The notes: generated from the letters alone by a model not told the origin. Positions 23,473 to 37,481 are shown, counted from the first letter of the stretch. The stretch is DNA of 64,000 bases from Cyanoderma ruficeps (GCA_008694505.1 VZDJ01000102.1:124763-188762); one strand, 5' to 3'. Translations and numbers: made by a program.

Positions 23473-26400
23473 GTAGGTGCATTTTAGTGCGTGCTTTAAA
23501 AAAAAAGGATCCTCCTTTGGCCCGTGAACAATTAATTTTGCTGAATGTTTCTCAGTTGGGTGGAGAAGGAGTTCTGTGTGTCTTCCTCGATTCGTTCTTA
23601 CCCTGGCAGGAGTTTTTGTCTAGGAAAGGACAAGTAAGTTGCAGCATTCTGGACTTTGAAAATCTGTGCGTCATGTAAAGCTTAAATCAGAGGTAGCAAA
23701 ATGAAACTCACATTTACTGGCTTAACTGTGAAGACACTTTTTTACAAGAAAATTTTGAAGACAGCAAGCAATACCCCTGCCTTAAAATAGGGAATGAATA
23801 TTTGCCATTTAGATTCACTTTCCAGGGTGCTGCATTTTGCTTCTTGATGGATCACCTCATTTTGTGTTATACAAATATCTAAAGTGCTGTGTTTCCCTGT
23901 TCATCATTATTTATGTAGCACAAGCATTCTTTCCTTAATAATCCCTTCTGCAAAGAAAATAATCTCTTCCTTAGTGTTGAACATGTGCACAAAACCATCT
24001 GTACTTTTCTTCACCTTTTTCTACAGTTGTGTGGGTCTTTCCTATGTTTGACAGTTCTGAAGACGGGGTCAGCAAAAATAAAAACACAGTTCAAGATGAT
24101 AATGTTGATTAATCGTTCTCCCTTTTTTATGCATGTTAAAGAGACGGTATTTCAGGACCTCCAGGGCAGGTTTTATACAGGGTTATACTAAGAGATTAAA
24201 AAAAAAATCAATTATATCTGTATAAACAGTATAAAGCAACCTCAAACACTGTTTTGAGAAAACTTTTATAGCAAAAGGCTTTGTGTGCTAAATTTAATTT
24301 GCCTTTTTGTGATGCTTATGTGTATATGATCATGGTACAAGAACAGCTGGTGTATTTGACAAGAAACTCCCAAAGCCAAGAAAAATAAAATAAATCCAGT
24401 TTATAACTTAATATATAAAGGGATAGAAAAGGAATATGAAGGGGAAGGAACAATTTCGATGTGGGGTGAAATGCGATCGTGGATACATCATTTCTTTAAA
24501 CCATCATAAACCTTGGTATACCTGGAAATAGAAAGTGGGCCTTGATCCCATGCAGAAAAGTGGTTGGATTTTATCCCAGCAATATAATATAAACCCAGAT
24601 GCATTAAAGTTGCAGCAGGGTATTGTATATACCACATGTAACATCAGCTTTTGCTGCTTACTTGGAAAATCAATATTTCCTGGTGCTAGGCCCACGTGGA
24701 ATGAAGAAAACCAGCAATTTTTTTTATTGAAGAAGATAATTTCTGTTGCAGTCTTGGTGAATACTTTATAAATAAGGGTTTGGCACGTCAGAATTGGGAC
24801 TGCACAAAGTTTACAGGTCTTCTCCTGAAGCAGCAGGAGCAAGGGGAAGGTGTTGGGTGAGGAGCAAGCAAGGGTCCACTTGTGAAAGGTCACACTGAGC
24901 ACTGGGAGAAGGGCACAGAATTTGAAGGGAGTATGGAACAAAATGAAAACCATGCCTGTGCTTTCCAAATCCGGCTTCTTTGTCATTATGTGCCGTGTAT
25001 TTGCAAAAAGGGGATGTATTTATACACTGCAGAGGAGATTGTGACTTTTAGAGCACATCAGGTAGACAAATGGCTGCAATTTCAGGGGCTGCTAAGACTG
25101 AACATGAAATTAGTGGACATCCCAGTGAATTCCAACATCGGGGTGTCAGATTGGGTCAACCCTGCAGGAATTCCCCTGGTTCTCCTGGGTCAGTTTATCC
25201 GAGTAACCAGCTGCTATTTTAACTGGATCTCACCTAGAACAGTGCAGCATGTCATCCAATGCCATAATATTTTTTTGAGCTTATTTGACTTTTTTATTAT
25301 TATTATTTTTAACATGTATTTAAGCTGCACTAATATTTTTGAGAGATTTTGAGGTAAAATTCTGCAACCAAGACAACAGGGTAATGCCAGGAGCTAATTT
25401 ACTGATGTTTAAGTCAGACTGGTATTTTTTTTTTTTAATTGCACTTTGTCCCTTGCAATATCCCTGCCTGCCTAGAGATTGGTTAATGTTGTTTCCTTCC
25501 CCACGTGTTGCAATCTACCTCAGGATCTATCTGCTCCTTTTCCATTTCAAATTTTTGATTTCTTTCCCCTCTCTGCTGTCCTACCAGCCTTGTGCTGTGG
25601 GTAGATGGGAGGATGCAATTCATTAAAATCACTCTCCAAGCAGTTTTGGTGTCTTTGAAAACACAGGAAAGGCAATTTTTGTCTGATTCTGGTGCCTGGA
25701 TTCAGAGCTCACTCACTTCAATTAATGGATTTGGATTTTCTTGGATTTGGAAATCTGCTGTGTGTCCACTGTGGGCATTTTCTTAGGTGCCACACTGACA
25801 CATATTTATGCAACCAGCATCTGTCACTGACATCACCCGAGGTCCTATTAAAGGAAAAAAAAATTCTAATTGTTTTTTTGCGTTTTATTACCAAAATATT
25901 TACAGTGTGTAAAGTAAACAACAACAAAAGGTCTTTTTTTTCAAGGAGCTTTGTTACAAAGCGTGTTAATAACTATTGTGCCATTAAATAAAAGATCCTG
26001 GAGCGTGTGGAGCGTGAACATTTTGCTCCCTGTATGGCAGAAGGCTGCACCATCAGCAGCTTTTCTTCCTGACCTGGCACCTTGGGCTGCTCTGGTTTGT
26101 GTCTTTACTGCAAAGAGCCCGTGGGGTTTTTTTTTTTTGCATGGATGATCCTGGGCACTGTAAACTTGCTCTGTAGTTTGTTTATCTGGGAGAACTTAAA
26201 GGAACTAATCAGCCTTTTTGTTAAAGTGTTCCTGGCAGCCTGGAAGGAAAGCCAGGGCACATAAGAGTTTTCCTAAAACAATCCGTCGAGCGGTTGATGT
26301 GTACAATGGGATAATTCATGCGTTAGGCTTCAGGGGTTATAAATGAACAAACAAAGGCTGGAAGAGGAATTATGTGAGGGGAAGAATTGTGCACTGACCT

Positions 26401-29400
26401 CGCATACCTCTGAGATATATTCACGCTTTCACTTGGTTTTGAGAAATTCTGATTTCTCCCGAACCCATTATTTGATAAACTCGTAGGAAACGAATGAAGA
26501 ATTTGAAAGGGAAACTCTGCATTCAAACTGCATTCAAACTCTGTTTAAACAACTGAACAAACAAGATGGTTAAAACATGAATCAGGAGGAGTAAAATGTA
26601 ATTCTGAATCTAATATCCTAGGCTGATGAGAAAAGACTAAAATAGAAACATTGTTTTAAATATCTCTCACCTTAAGAGAAATAATTGGGTTTTGCCTAAT
26701 TATTTCTGAATAAATATTCAGTTATTTTGCTGCCAGTTCTTTTTTAAGCTGAGATAAGTAATATTCTGTAGCTTGCATCTTTCTCCAGAAAATGCAGTGG
26801 GAACTGTCTGTCCCTATGGACCCACAGGTGGCATTCTTACAGGTTTGGTTTAATGCCCTCTGAAATGTCAGTCAGTGGGATGACTTTTTAGATTGTCTTC
26901 AGTGTCCTCAGATGAAAGCTGAGTGCCTCCAGACCTTTCAGAACAGCAAGTTCTGTTTTCCAGGAAGATGCTTGTGAAGTTTTAGACACAGGATAATTTA
27001 AATTGTCAGTGTGAAGGTGAAACCTGAAACAGCAAAAAAATTTCTAGAGTAAAAAACATGCAGTTGTTATTACTCCATGCAAACATTTATCTTTACAAAG
27101 TAGTCCTGATTTGGTTTTTTTAAGTTAAAATAAAGAAAAGAGAGTAAAAATTAAAGTAAATTCATCCTGATTGATTTTTTGAAAAAAGTAATTTCAGTAT
27201 ATCAGTTGACTAGTTATCATTTTATGACCTGTTTTGTAAGGCAGTACTGTATTCTTCCACAGAAGAATGGGGTCATTAGATTTTCCTGGCTGAAGCTGGT
27301 AAATCACCTGAATTACAAAGAGGAATCTGCAGGATATTGATCACTTTTTTATTACAGCACTAGGCAAATTATTGTGTTTACTGAGAGAAGCTCCCAAGTT
27401 TGCTCTCTGAATCAGGTGTTTTTGTGTGCTTAGGAAGGTTAAAATCAGCCAGCCTGGGAGGTTCAATTCAGCTGACTTGTGCTTGACAGAACAGCTGAAA
27501 ATTCTCCCTGAACACCTCAGAGGCCAGGAAAACCCTGAAAATACCTGGGAATTAGGCTGGGGATTGCACTGGGAAAGCTGAATTTTGTTGAAATAGTTCA
27601 GTCTGTGTTTGTTTAAAGGAACTAAATCAGTGACAGCGTGGCGGCTTGGCCTTCCTTGGAGGAGGACATTGGAACGTATGAAGGGACTTGGGTGATTTTG
27701 CCATGAGCTAATATAGATTTTCCTGCTGCTGGCGTCACTCAGGGGAACCAGGAGGAATTGGCCACCTGGGATGTTTCACTTTTGCCTGACCAAACTTTCA
27801 GCGGACAGCACTGGCATCCCCACAGAGCCCCTTTCTCCTCAGTGCTCATTTTTGTTCCCACCAGATTCCAGAGGCATCAACCTCTCCCTGCTGAAAATTA
27901 TCGTGGCCATAAAGCCTGAAATGAAAAGTGAGGCTGCTTCTCTTCCAAACAGCCCTAAAGCCCTTTAGGTTTCTGTGAAAAGCCCACAGAGAAATTTTCA
28001 GTGGTTTTGGACTTGGTGAAGCAGCAGAACTCTGTCCCAGCATGGTTTCCACTTTAGTTACAGCCTGACAGCATGGCTTTAATGGAGTATTTATTCTAAT
28101 TCTGGACAGATCAAGCTGCTCAGTCATAAATTGGCTTCTAGACTTCTGTTTGCTCAGTTAGACTCCTCTGCACTCCCTGCATACACCTCTGCTGTGAATT
28201 ATGGTACTTTTTAATGCCTTTTGAAAAGGCAGGACGGTAGATTTATCATGCTTTCCTTTTGGAAGATATATCTTATATAATGATTCAAAATCTCTGGCAT
28301 TTTGGTAATTAGAAGTTTTGAAACCCTTGTATACTGTGCTAAATTTCACTAAGTGTTTCTGCCAGAAAGAAAGAGTTGTCTACTTATGTCATAAAGAGAA
28401 CTTCATGTGCCAATAAATAACTCATACAACAGGGCTCAGAACACCTCTTCTAGGGGGGGCTTCCATCTTTTAATAATCTTCTGTTGGGAACTGAAATTAG
28501 AATGATTCAGTTTGGTGTTGTTTCCTTCAAAAAAAACAAACAAAAAAATGTTCATCCCAACTCCATTCTTTTTTAGTATCTCATGATAATAAGATGCTGC
28601 TCTAATAAAAAATGAGCTGATGCTGTATTTTGTGCCACAGAACACCTTTTGCTAGTCTAAAAGCCATTGAAGGTAATGACTCTTTCACAAAATTAATTTT
28701 TGACAAACCATTTTTAAGAGGTGCATTATTTTAGGGGCCAAAACATGAAGGATTCAACACGTTTTTACTACTTCAGCCAATAAAAGCTGCATAAAAAAAA
28801 TTGTGTTTGAGCCCTCTGAAAATATCATCTCTCTCAGAGATTAGAGCACAGTCCTTGTGCCACGGTTGCTCCACGTGTGTTTCTTCTGTCTGGAGGGTTG
28901 TGAGAGCCAGCAGATGTTGAACACATTTTGTACAACATCTATTTTCTATTGTTGTGGTCATTCCCTGGTTTGGAACACCACCCAAAACTTAATTTCGAAA
29001 TTTTATTTAGCCTTTGGTCAAAACTTTAACAAAATAGTGCCTTTTTTCTTCATTTCTTCCTGCCTTCCCTCATTCCTTGTTAGCTGAAGGCTTTCATACT
29101 GATAATAAACAGGGAGAGATAATATTTGGAAAATTAAACCATTTTTTTTTTGTGTTTTAATTTTCTGTGCTTTTAACAGCCATTGCTATTTGAGTAATCA
29201 ATAAGGCGCCTTGGTTTTTAAAAGTCCACCTCGTGAGCTCTCATCTTGCTTAATGAATTCCAGAGGTTTCACACCTCTAACTTTTATGGGAGTCTTTGAG
29301 ATTTTGCCCTCTGAATAATTACCCAGTAATTGATATGAAATGATTTGCATAACCAAACAATGAGTTATGGTGTTAAGTTAGCACAACATTTAATTTCCCC

Positions 29401-30266
29401 TTCATTTACCTCAATTTGCCTTGCTGCTTATTTTCTTCTAATCATCACAGACCCTCCATTTCTGATAAAACAGGGAGAAACACACCTTTTCAGTAAAATC
29501 CATTAATCAGGTTCTCTTTGAATAAAAGATCTCCAAACATTTTTTTTTCCAGAAGACAGACCTTCCAAGAATAAAAAAGTAGGCTTTACTCCAAGACCCC
29601 TCTTGTCAGTGAATTCTGGTATTAAATTGTGTAGAAATGGGGCCAATCAAAATTCCTATCCTTTTGTCAGTCTCAGCAATATCTATGAGTCCCATCAAAG
29701 CTTATGAAGATTTTCTTTGGCTCTTTGATATCTGCCTGGATTGCAGCAAAGCAATGCTAGAGGAGGAAACACTTGCTTTTGGCACGTCCATTCCTTTGGG
29801 TGGCATGCAATAATTTTAGTTCTCCAGCACACAGACATAAAAGTCACAAGGAGATGTCACCTGTTTGGGACAGTATGATTGGATTGCTAGACATTATTTG
29901 CTAATTTTAGTATTTTAAAGTATCTCGTCTTTTCATTTCCTGCAGTTAGATCTTATCGTGCTGTTCTGCTGCCGTGAAATTATTGCCATCCTGCAGCAGA
30001 TTCATCCAGTGGAAAGATGTGATGAAGTGGCTCTCAAACCATTTTCCTTCAGTCTACCACTGTAGTATTTTTAACACATGAGAATTTCAGATGATTCTTC
30101 ATGTGCTGCTGATACTGAAGGACAAACACCACCTGACAGCAGAAGTGTTCAGCACTCCGAAACCAGACTTTGGTTAGAGAAATTGGTTGTGTTCACTCCA
30201 ACTATTCTGGTTTGGAATGGCAGCTCTAAACCCTGAGGCTGTGGGGTTTTTATCTTCTTTTCTTCC

Positions 30267-30665
30267 TGTTAGAGCTGGGATTAAGACACAGGAATCACAG
30301 TTTTAGTGTTCAGACTCAGTGTTTATTAATTCTTATCTATAGCACAGTCTCACAAGTTGTGAGCTCTAACTAACAAGGTAGAAAATGGATGCCTCTAACC
30401 CTTGCCAAGGTCTTCTTAAGCATAAACTATCCAATAACGTGGTGACATCTATATTGTTTATACTTTTAACCCAATTACTGACCACCCAAGGCCCACAGTG
30501 CATATCTTTTTCACCCAATTAGAAAAAACCACTCAAAACCACGAAGAAGGATTTAGACAACACCTTAAATCCTCCATGTTGCCCCACATATATTACTATA
30601 TACTAAAACCTTAAATTCTAAGTTTTTCACCCTATGAGATCACACAATACTGTTCAAACTACACA
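30267..30665 (-). mobile_element. Solitary LTR of an avian endogenous retrovirus
   Basis: This block resembles a retroviral LTR on the - strand. A - strand polyadenylation signal (tttatt on the + strand at 30322-30327) lies near the lower end. The lower boundary reads tgttagagctggg on the + strand, so the element would end in CA. An A/T-rich promoter-like stretch (acatatattactatatac) lies around 30588-30605, followed by a U3-like segment towards higher coordinates. No internal retroviral genes flank it, so it is probably a solo LTR. The upper boundary is uncertain by tens of bases and I could not identify a clear target-site duplication. Confidence 0.5.
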
Positions 30666-33144
30666 CCCACAACCCCAGTGCTCTCGCTCCATTTCAGAAG
30701 CCTGTTCCACTGTCTCAGGTGAAATGTAGTGTTTTCTTGAGGGTCAGCAGCACCTTTTAGCACAGAAAGCCTGAAATTCTCAGCCTCCAAGGTTCCAGCA
30801 TGGTGTGGTAGAGCAGCTGCCTTTGAGTGACTCTGAGGCACTCAGGAGCCGTCCTGCAGCAGCACAAGCAGAATTTTAAGTAGCACAAACTGCAGAAGAG
30901 GCAACGCCAATAAATGTTGGGTTGTTCATCAGGCACGCAGAGCAGATGGCTGGGCTCCTCCTCCTGTGGGAGATGCTGCCCAAACTCCTGTGGACTTCAG
31001 CAAAGTCTGCTTTTAAAGGGTCAGAGTAGAGCTAAAAATTAAATTAGGGACAAGTCGATTCCTCTCTGAATGCTTTCCCTTGCAGTGGCTCGAGCTGTAA
31101 TTAAAATGCAGTGGCTGAGTAGCTGGTGGCACTCAGCTGCCGATTAAGGAGATGCTGCAAAGGCTAAACAAGGGTCTGAACCCTCATTAGCAGCATTTGT
31201 CAGGAACCACAGGATCTTCCTTGTTTTCTCTCTTGTTGCATCGTAAATATTGTTCAAAGGAACAGCGTGCAATAACAGCTGAGGCTGAAGAGTCCTACAG
31301 TTCATTTGACTTGCAAATGCTTAATTATTCAGACAAATTTTCAACATAAACAAAAACTAAAGGAAATAACCCACGATACAAAGTTTGTCATTCTGGGATT
31401 ACCTTTTTTGGGTGGTTGTTTGCTTAGGAACCTTAGTTCAGAACTCTCACTCTGTATCAAATGCTTGTTTCCACCTGAATTTCAGCAGAACACTTAGAAA
31501 AATACCATCTACAAACATCATACACATGAACATTTCTTAGCCTGTGTCCTTTCCTAAGACAGCTCTCCTCAGTTAGATTATCTAAACCACAGGGATTGAT
31601 TTAAAATTTATTTATTTGGTTTAATGTTCAGAGAATAGAAACATTCAGCTTTTGTGTTACATCTGTATTAGTATGTAACGATCATCTGGTTCTAGACGCA
31701 GAATAGGGAGGATATTCATAAGTATTTAAATGAAGTTTTAACTTTGTTTTCCTAGATCGCTTTTCTAACCTGAATTCTAAAGAACTCTAATCTGTTGTAG
31801 TTTCTGACAGCCAAAACCAGAAGCAGGAATACTTATTTTGAGCGGGAGGGGGGAGGTTAATGTTGTTGACTAGTCTTTAGCTCAGGAAAGAATGACATGC
31901 TTGCAGATTGTGTGTTTCTTTGAAGTTCACCTGTCACATATGGATGGAAAATAACACATGCATGAAATTTAGGGACTGGAATATCTGAAACAGCTTCAAG
32001 GGTTAACACAGGGCTCAAATGGAAATGTCTAATACTGTAATTAACTGCTGGTTACAAACCCTCTAGATTCCTCTCTAGATTAGGATGATGTTTCTGGGTT
32101 CTCCCTCAGTCAGCTCTCTCCTTTAAACTCATCTCAGCTTATTATATTCTTGGTTCAGTCAGTGATAACTCCAAATAAATGCCCTCACTTAGAGCATGGG
32201 ATGTATTCTGCTGTTCCAGGAACATTTTGGGGGAAAAAAAGCCACGCAGAAATTACTGGAGAGGAGACAAGGGTGGAGAGGGTCCTATGCAAGTTGTTAT
32301 TTGCATTGACACTCATCACTATTTGGTGCCAATATTTTAGCAAAAGATGTAAAACATTGGGCTCCAAGCAGGTATATTCATAACTAGAAATACTCCATAG
32401 AAAATTTGCTTTCAAGTAAAAATGTGAGAATTTAAGGGAGATATTAGGCTGTACCACAACAAGGAAGTCGATGCTTTGCCTGGATAAATTCTGAGTACCT
32501 GAGTATGTTTATTTTCTTTCTCAGTGAGAAAAGGCCACCAATATATCTGGAGCTGTCTCAGGGTTGTTTAAACACCTTAGACCTTATCAATACAGAAAGT
32601 CATCAAGTTTAGACAAACCAGTTTGTACCTCTTAACACCATTTCTTCTATAAAATACTCCTCAATCTTAGGAGAGGACAAAAAAATTAGCTAAGAGACTG
32701 CATAGATTAGTCTATTTACAGAAATAGAATGTATCTTAAAATTGTTGTTTGTGCTATATTCCCCTGCAAGTTGGCAATACTGATTTAGATTTTGAGGATT
32801 CAATGATTCTCTCATTCTTTTATAACTGAATTTTTGAATGCTTTCAATACTTCTAGTGCATTCAACACTTTAAAAATATATATTTTTAAGAATAACTATC
32901 AACATAGAGAACAGATTTTTTTTTTCCATTCCATTTTTGAATTCTGTTGAAAAATGGAAAGAAGAAAGAGTTTATTAAGCATTTTTAAATTATAGACTGA
33001 AAGAACATTTGTGACTCACAATTAATGATGTTATTTCTATGCAAAAAGCAGATCAATTATTGATATTATTTGCAGGTTTGGGCGTTGTTTATTAAATATC
33101 TGAAAGATGCACCTCTAAAGCAAGCAAGAGTTCAGAAAGAGTGA

Positions 33145-33180
33145 GTGCATTTGTGCTTTGAGATGGTGCATTTGTGCTTT
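33145..33180 (+). repeat. 15-bp direct repeat
   Basis: The 15-mer gtgcatttgtgcttt occurs at 33145-33159 and 33166-33180, a tandem offset of 21 bases. Confidence 0.85.
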
Positions 33181-34673
33181 AAATGATATGAGATGGGATT
33201 TTAGTGCTCTTGTTTGGATTAGTTTACAGTGGAGGGACAGGGGAAGAGAATCAATGATTTCTTGAGGAGTTTAATTTGCAGCATACATTAGTCAGAAGTG
33301 CAAGTTTTCTGTGAGGGTAAGAGGAATGCAGGCAGGGAAAATGGGCAGTCATGGGTTTGCAGAAGGTGAAAGACAAACCCTTGTACTTCTAACCCAATTT
33401 GACTCATATCCACAGACTATTTGCAGTGCACTATTTCTTGTTCCTTACATTTGTGCTTCAAGACATCAAAACCACAGCATTTTAGTGTTCTAAAACAATT
33501 AATTAATTTTAAATACTCTGCTGTACCACTGCTGTTACTCCACGCTCACAGCTTTAGTTTCTCACAGCAGTTTTCAGAACGTGTGATTTTTTTTTTTTTT
33601 TTGCTTTTTGTTCCTCCAAAGCTGTGTGTGTGCAGTGCATTCTGCTGAAAACTTTGTGATGTGATTCATGTTTTTAAAATAAAAACCAAAGGAAGAAATA
33701 GATCTTTGTCATCATCAGCTAGGAGCAATGTTCACAAAGCAGAATGTGTGTGTACACAAATGTGTATAATACACAAAGACATACATGGCCATTCAATATA
33801 CATAGTTTAATGTTCAGACATGAGGAAACTGTTTATAATAATTTTCTTATCCATGTGAACTGCGTCAAAAGTCTGTAGCCAGACATAAAAATGTAACCAG
33901 ATCCATTATCTAAAATCTGCTTGAGCACCACTAGCTTTTCCACTTTTATCAATCACTTGTCATTGATCAATATACAGCCAGGAATAGTTTGTTTTCTCAA
34001 CCCAAGTTGCACGCATCTCCCCGGTCTTTAGATTAAGAAGGGCATCCAGGAATTAAAAAAAAATTATTTGCCATTGAGGTTTATTGCTGTATCTTCATTT
34101 CTCCTTGGCTTAAAAAAAAAATCCATAATGCTGAAAAGAAATAAAATCTCTTGGTTATTTAGGCTGTATGACAAGGCTTTGTGCTGAAATACTCAGGAAA
34201 CAGCTTGTGTTGATGGAAAAATTGAAAACTGATTTTTTTTTAACATATAGGAATTTGAATCCCACACACAGACCTTCTTAGAATTGTAGGACGGAGAGTT
34301 TTTCATTTTTCAAATGAAAAGGCAATTTTTTCTACATCCCATACAGATTCACTTTAATAATCACTCCCTAAAATTAAGGTTTGCTTTGTTATTAGTCAAA
34401 TAAAAAGGTTTCATTTGAGTTATATAGGCAAAGAACCATACCCACAGTATACACTTATTCATAAGATTAAAAAAACCTGTCAGTAAATTATCTGTCAAAT
34501 GTCACTTTTGATATTTCCTGTTTCTTTTTCTTTCTCCATAACATGTTGGGCAGAATTAGACCACATCATATTCATGTCAATGATATTCCTGTTTTTTAAT
34601 TCAGTCAGGAGCCTCACAGGTGATTTATTCAGATCACTGGGGCTTTTGTAGACAAATTGGGAATAGGAGAAAG

Positions 34674-34960
34674 ATGGGGAGAGACTCTTTACAAGGACAT
34701 TTAATGACAGGAAAATGGGGGAATGGCTTTACACTGAAAGAGAATAGGTTTGGATTGGATATTAGAGAAAAAATTCTTCATTGTGAGGGTGGTGAGGCCC
34801 TGGCACAGGCTGCCCAGAGGAGCTGTGGCTGCCCCATCCCTGGAAATGTTCAAGGCTGGGTTGGATGGGGCTCCGAGCAACCTGGGATAGTTGAGGGTGT
34901 CCTTGCCCATGGGAATGAGATGATCTTTAATTTCCCTCCTGACTGAAGCCATTCTGTGAA
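34674..34960 (+). mobile_element. CR1 LINE 3' end
   Basis: This block is a clear 5'-truncated CR1 insertion. It contains the end of the CR1 ORF2/3' region, including ggtttggattggatattag, attcttcattgtgagggtgg, a tgaggccctggcacaggctg segment and ggttggatggggctc. It then runs through tgatctttaatttccc into an attctgtgaagg tail, which corresponds to the short tandem end typical of CR1. The long open frames on both strands across it (34620-34946 on +, 34701-35003 on -) come from this element and are not genes. Confidence 0.9.
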
Positions 34961-36213
34961 GGTAAGAATCCAGAGTTCTCTGTCCTGAGAGCTCCTGAGG
35001 CATCTTTCCCTGAATTCCTGCATGCAGTATCAGTGCTCTTTAGATTCACTTGAGAGGCTCCTCATCACTTTAATCACTTGAATCAGTTCTTTCCATTTTC
35101 ACAGCAGGGCCCTGTAGTTTTACTTGGAAAGTTCTGTGAACGTTTTTTCCTCGGAGCTGGTGTGTGGGTTTGGGATATACAGACCTTTTGGGCTGTGTCA
35201 TCTCATATCACCTGACAGTACAGAAGCCTAAACCAAAAATACTGAAGTAGCTAAAACCTCCCCATGTAAAATTTGGGCCATCATTTCAGGGTGAAATTCC
35301 AGGGGAGACAAGTATCTGCTTCGATACTGGGGTAGTATGTTTTCAGTTAAGCAGGATCAGAGTTTATTTATCTTTCTTTACTTTTTCTTTTGATCAAAAA
35401 TTAGTGTCTGATTGTTCTGTGGAATCGTGTTTAAATTTTTGCAGTACCTTCAGGAGAAATGCCACTCTGTCTCAGCCCTTTTGCAACAGTGCTAAGGAGA
35501 GCAGATGGAAAAATTCATTTTCACTGAACAAAATAAGGAGAATGCCTGCAGTGTTCCACAGACACGAGTTGTTTTAGATGCTTCTCTTTTCAAAAGTTAA
35601 TTATGTGATTGCTGCATTACTTAAGAGCTGAGAAGAACATATCTGTAATGAGCAGAATCTGAGTAGATTTTTAATGCATCTCTCTCAGCTCTCCCTGTGG
35701 CTAGGAGTGCTTATTGAGATGTTCATTTACAATAGATTACTGGTACTTTTTTAAAGTACTTTCCCACTCTCCATAATTGATGTATTAGTATATCCCCTAA
35801 GCATATCTTCCTGCTCGTCTTTACTCCACGAAGATTAAACAGAATGGTCATTAGATCATAAAGCAATAAAATATTCACTTTGCTACTTACTGCAAAAAAG
35901 CTGTCAAATATCAAGATTGACTTTGCCTTCAGGTACATTTTTAATGGTCCTTCAAATATAGCCCTGAACCACTGTAACACACAGTAACAGATGAAGAACT
36001 TCCTTCACCAGGGGAAAGTATATCTTAATTAGGTGTCAGGCCCAGAAGTTTTTGCTCAGCCCATGCTCTTCTCTGTGAGAGATTTTTATCCACGGTTATA
36101 TGAATTCATGGCACCGCTGCAATGCAGGTTAAAATTAGGGAGACAATTTAGACTTTATTGCTTGCTATAGGACTTTTTAATAGGTTTTAATTAAAATGTC
36201 AAAGATCATAATT

Positions 36214-36228
36214 TATATATATATATAT
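36214..36228. repeat. (TA)n microsatellite
   Basis: A short run of about seven TA dinucleotides in an AT-rich setting. Confidence 0.8.
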
Positions 36229-37044
36229 TTCTTGTTCAAGTAGCAGTGGAGAATATGAGTATGCAAAGATATGAAATAACCTAATTTTCAGTGTGCAAGC
36301 ATAAATTGCATGTCCAAAGAAGTGTTCAATCAGGAAACAAACCTCAAATTTTATGTTTAGAAATTTAGGCTTGCAGAATGACGTGCATTTCCCTTACTCA
36401 GTGTAATTCCTCATTACTTTGCTCCGACACCCTCTTCTTCTAAGAGGGAAAAGAGAATGTTACAAATGGCAAAAGCAATTTTCAGAGGGGATCAAGGAAG
36501 ATGGGGGATACTTCTATTTTGGAAGTGAATGCTAACAGGTATAAAATACAAAAAATACATGCAACAGCATCACTGCAAAGCTGTTCTTGTCAGTAAGGGT
36601 CATATTTACTACCCACCAAGCTAGATGTAATTTGTATAAGAAGTGTGGTATTAATGAATGAATAATTAGTATCAGGAGAAATTGCAGACAGATTTATTTG
36701 GTTGATTATCTCTTTGTTAATATTGTCGTGGCTTCAAAGCCACACTGTTCCCAGACATTCAGAAAAGTATCAATATTCACTGGTTTTGATTGTTACTGAG
36801 TGTGAGTTCTCTCAGTCAGTGCTGGTTCTGGGCCACTTTTTTTGTCTGCCCTGAGATGACTGAAGTAATTAACAACTTGCTTACACTCAGAATTATAATG
36901 AAAAGCTTTGGGATATTTTAGCTTATGTTTATTGGGGTTTTATTTTAATGATGGTGCTAATGTTTGAAATACTTGAGGTCTTCCAAGGGAAAAGCCCTTT
37001 TCCCCAGAAATCTGGTATGCTACAAAGGCATTCTGTGATTTTAT

Positions 37045-37430
37045 TTTGTCGGAGATTGTCTTGGGAATGGTGATCATGAAATTTGATGTTTCATTCTTGA
37101 AGTAAGGAAGGGTGTCAGCAGAATGGCTGCCTCGGACTTGTGAAGGACAGAGCTTGGCCTGTCGAGACTGCTTAAATGAGTCCTTTTGGAGGCACTCCTG
37201 AAGGGCAAAGGAGCCCAGGAACAATGGATATCCTCCAAGAAGGAAATCTCAAAAGGCACAAGAGCACGCAATCCCCTGTGCTCAAACACGAGCCGGTGGG
37301 AAACACCAACCTGGCTGAGCAGAGAATTTTGGCTGCAACTCAGGAAAAAGAGGAGAGCTTGAGATTTTTGGAAGAATGGGCAGGCAGTTTGGAAAGACTA
37401 CAAGGATGCTGTGAGGCTCTGCAGGGCTAA
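37045..37430 (+). mobile_element. CR1 LINE ORF2 fragment
   Basis: This is a fragment of the CR1 ORF2 region between the endonuclease and reverse transcriptase parts. Recognisable pieces include tcttgggaatggtgatcatg, cctgaagggcaaaggagccc, aaggcacaagagcacg, gagccggtgggaa, cctggctgagcagagaa and gactacaaggatgctgtgag. The open frame at 37176-37430 on the + strand derives from it. It stops abruptly near 37430, before the reverse transcriptase. Because it lies downstream of the CR1 3' end at 34.7 kb in the same orientation, it must be a separate insertion. Confidence 0.8.
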
Positions 37431-37455
37431 TTAACCTCTAAGATAACAATCCTTT

Positions 37456-37481
37456 GCCATCAAAGCAAAGACTTTGATGGC
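37456..37481. repeat. Perfect 10-bp inverted repeat
   Basis: Arms gccatcaaag and ctttgatggc pair perfectly around a 6-base loop. It begins about 25 bp after the CR1 ORF2 fragment. Confidence 0.85.

Noticed and set aside
23292..23678. Overlapping + strand frames around the third SPON1 exon
   Set aside because: They are wrong-frame or read-through versions of the exon at 23324-23472.
24504..25352. Two long frames, one per strand, of about 160 codons each
   Set aside because: They overlap in opposite orientation, lack motifs, have no supporting splice or start signals, and fit chance in moderate-GC intron.
34620..35003. Open frames on both strands
   Set aside because: They derive from the CR1 3' end and are not host genes.
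36940..37289. - strand open frames
   Set aside because: They are antisense to, or upstream of, the CR1 ORF2 fragment.
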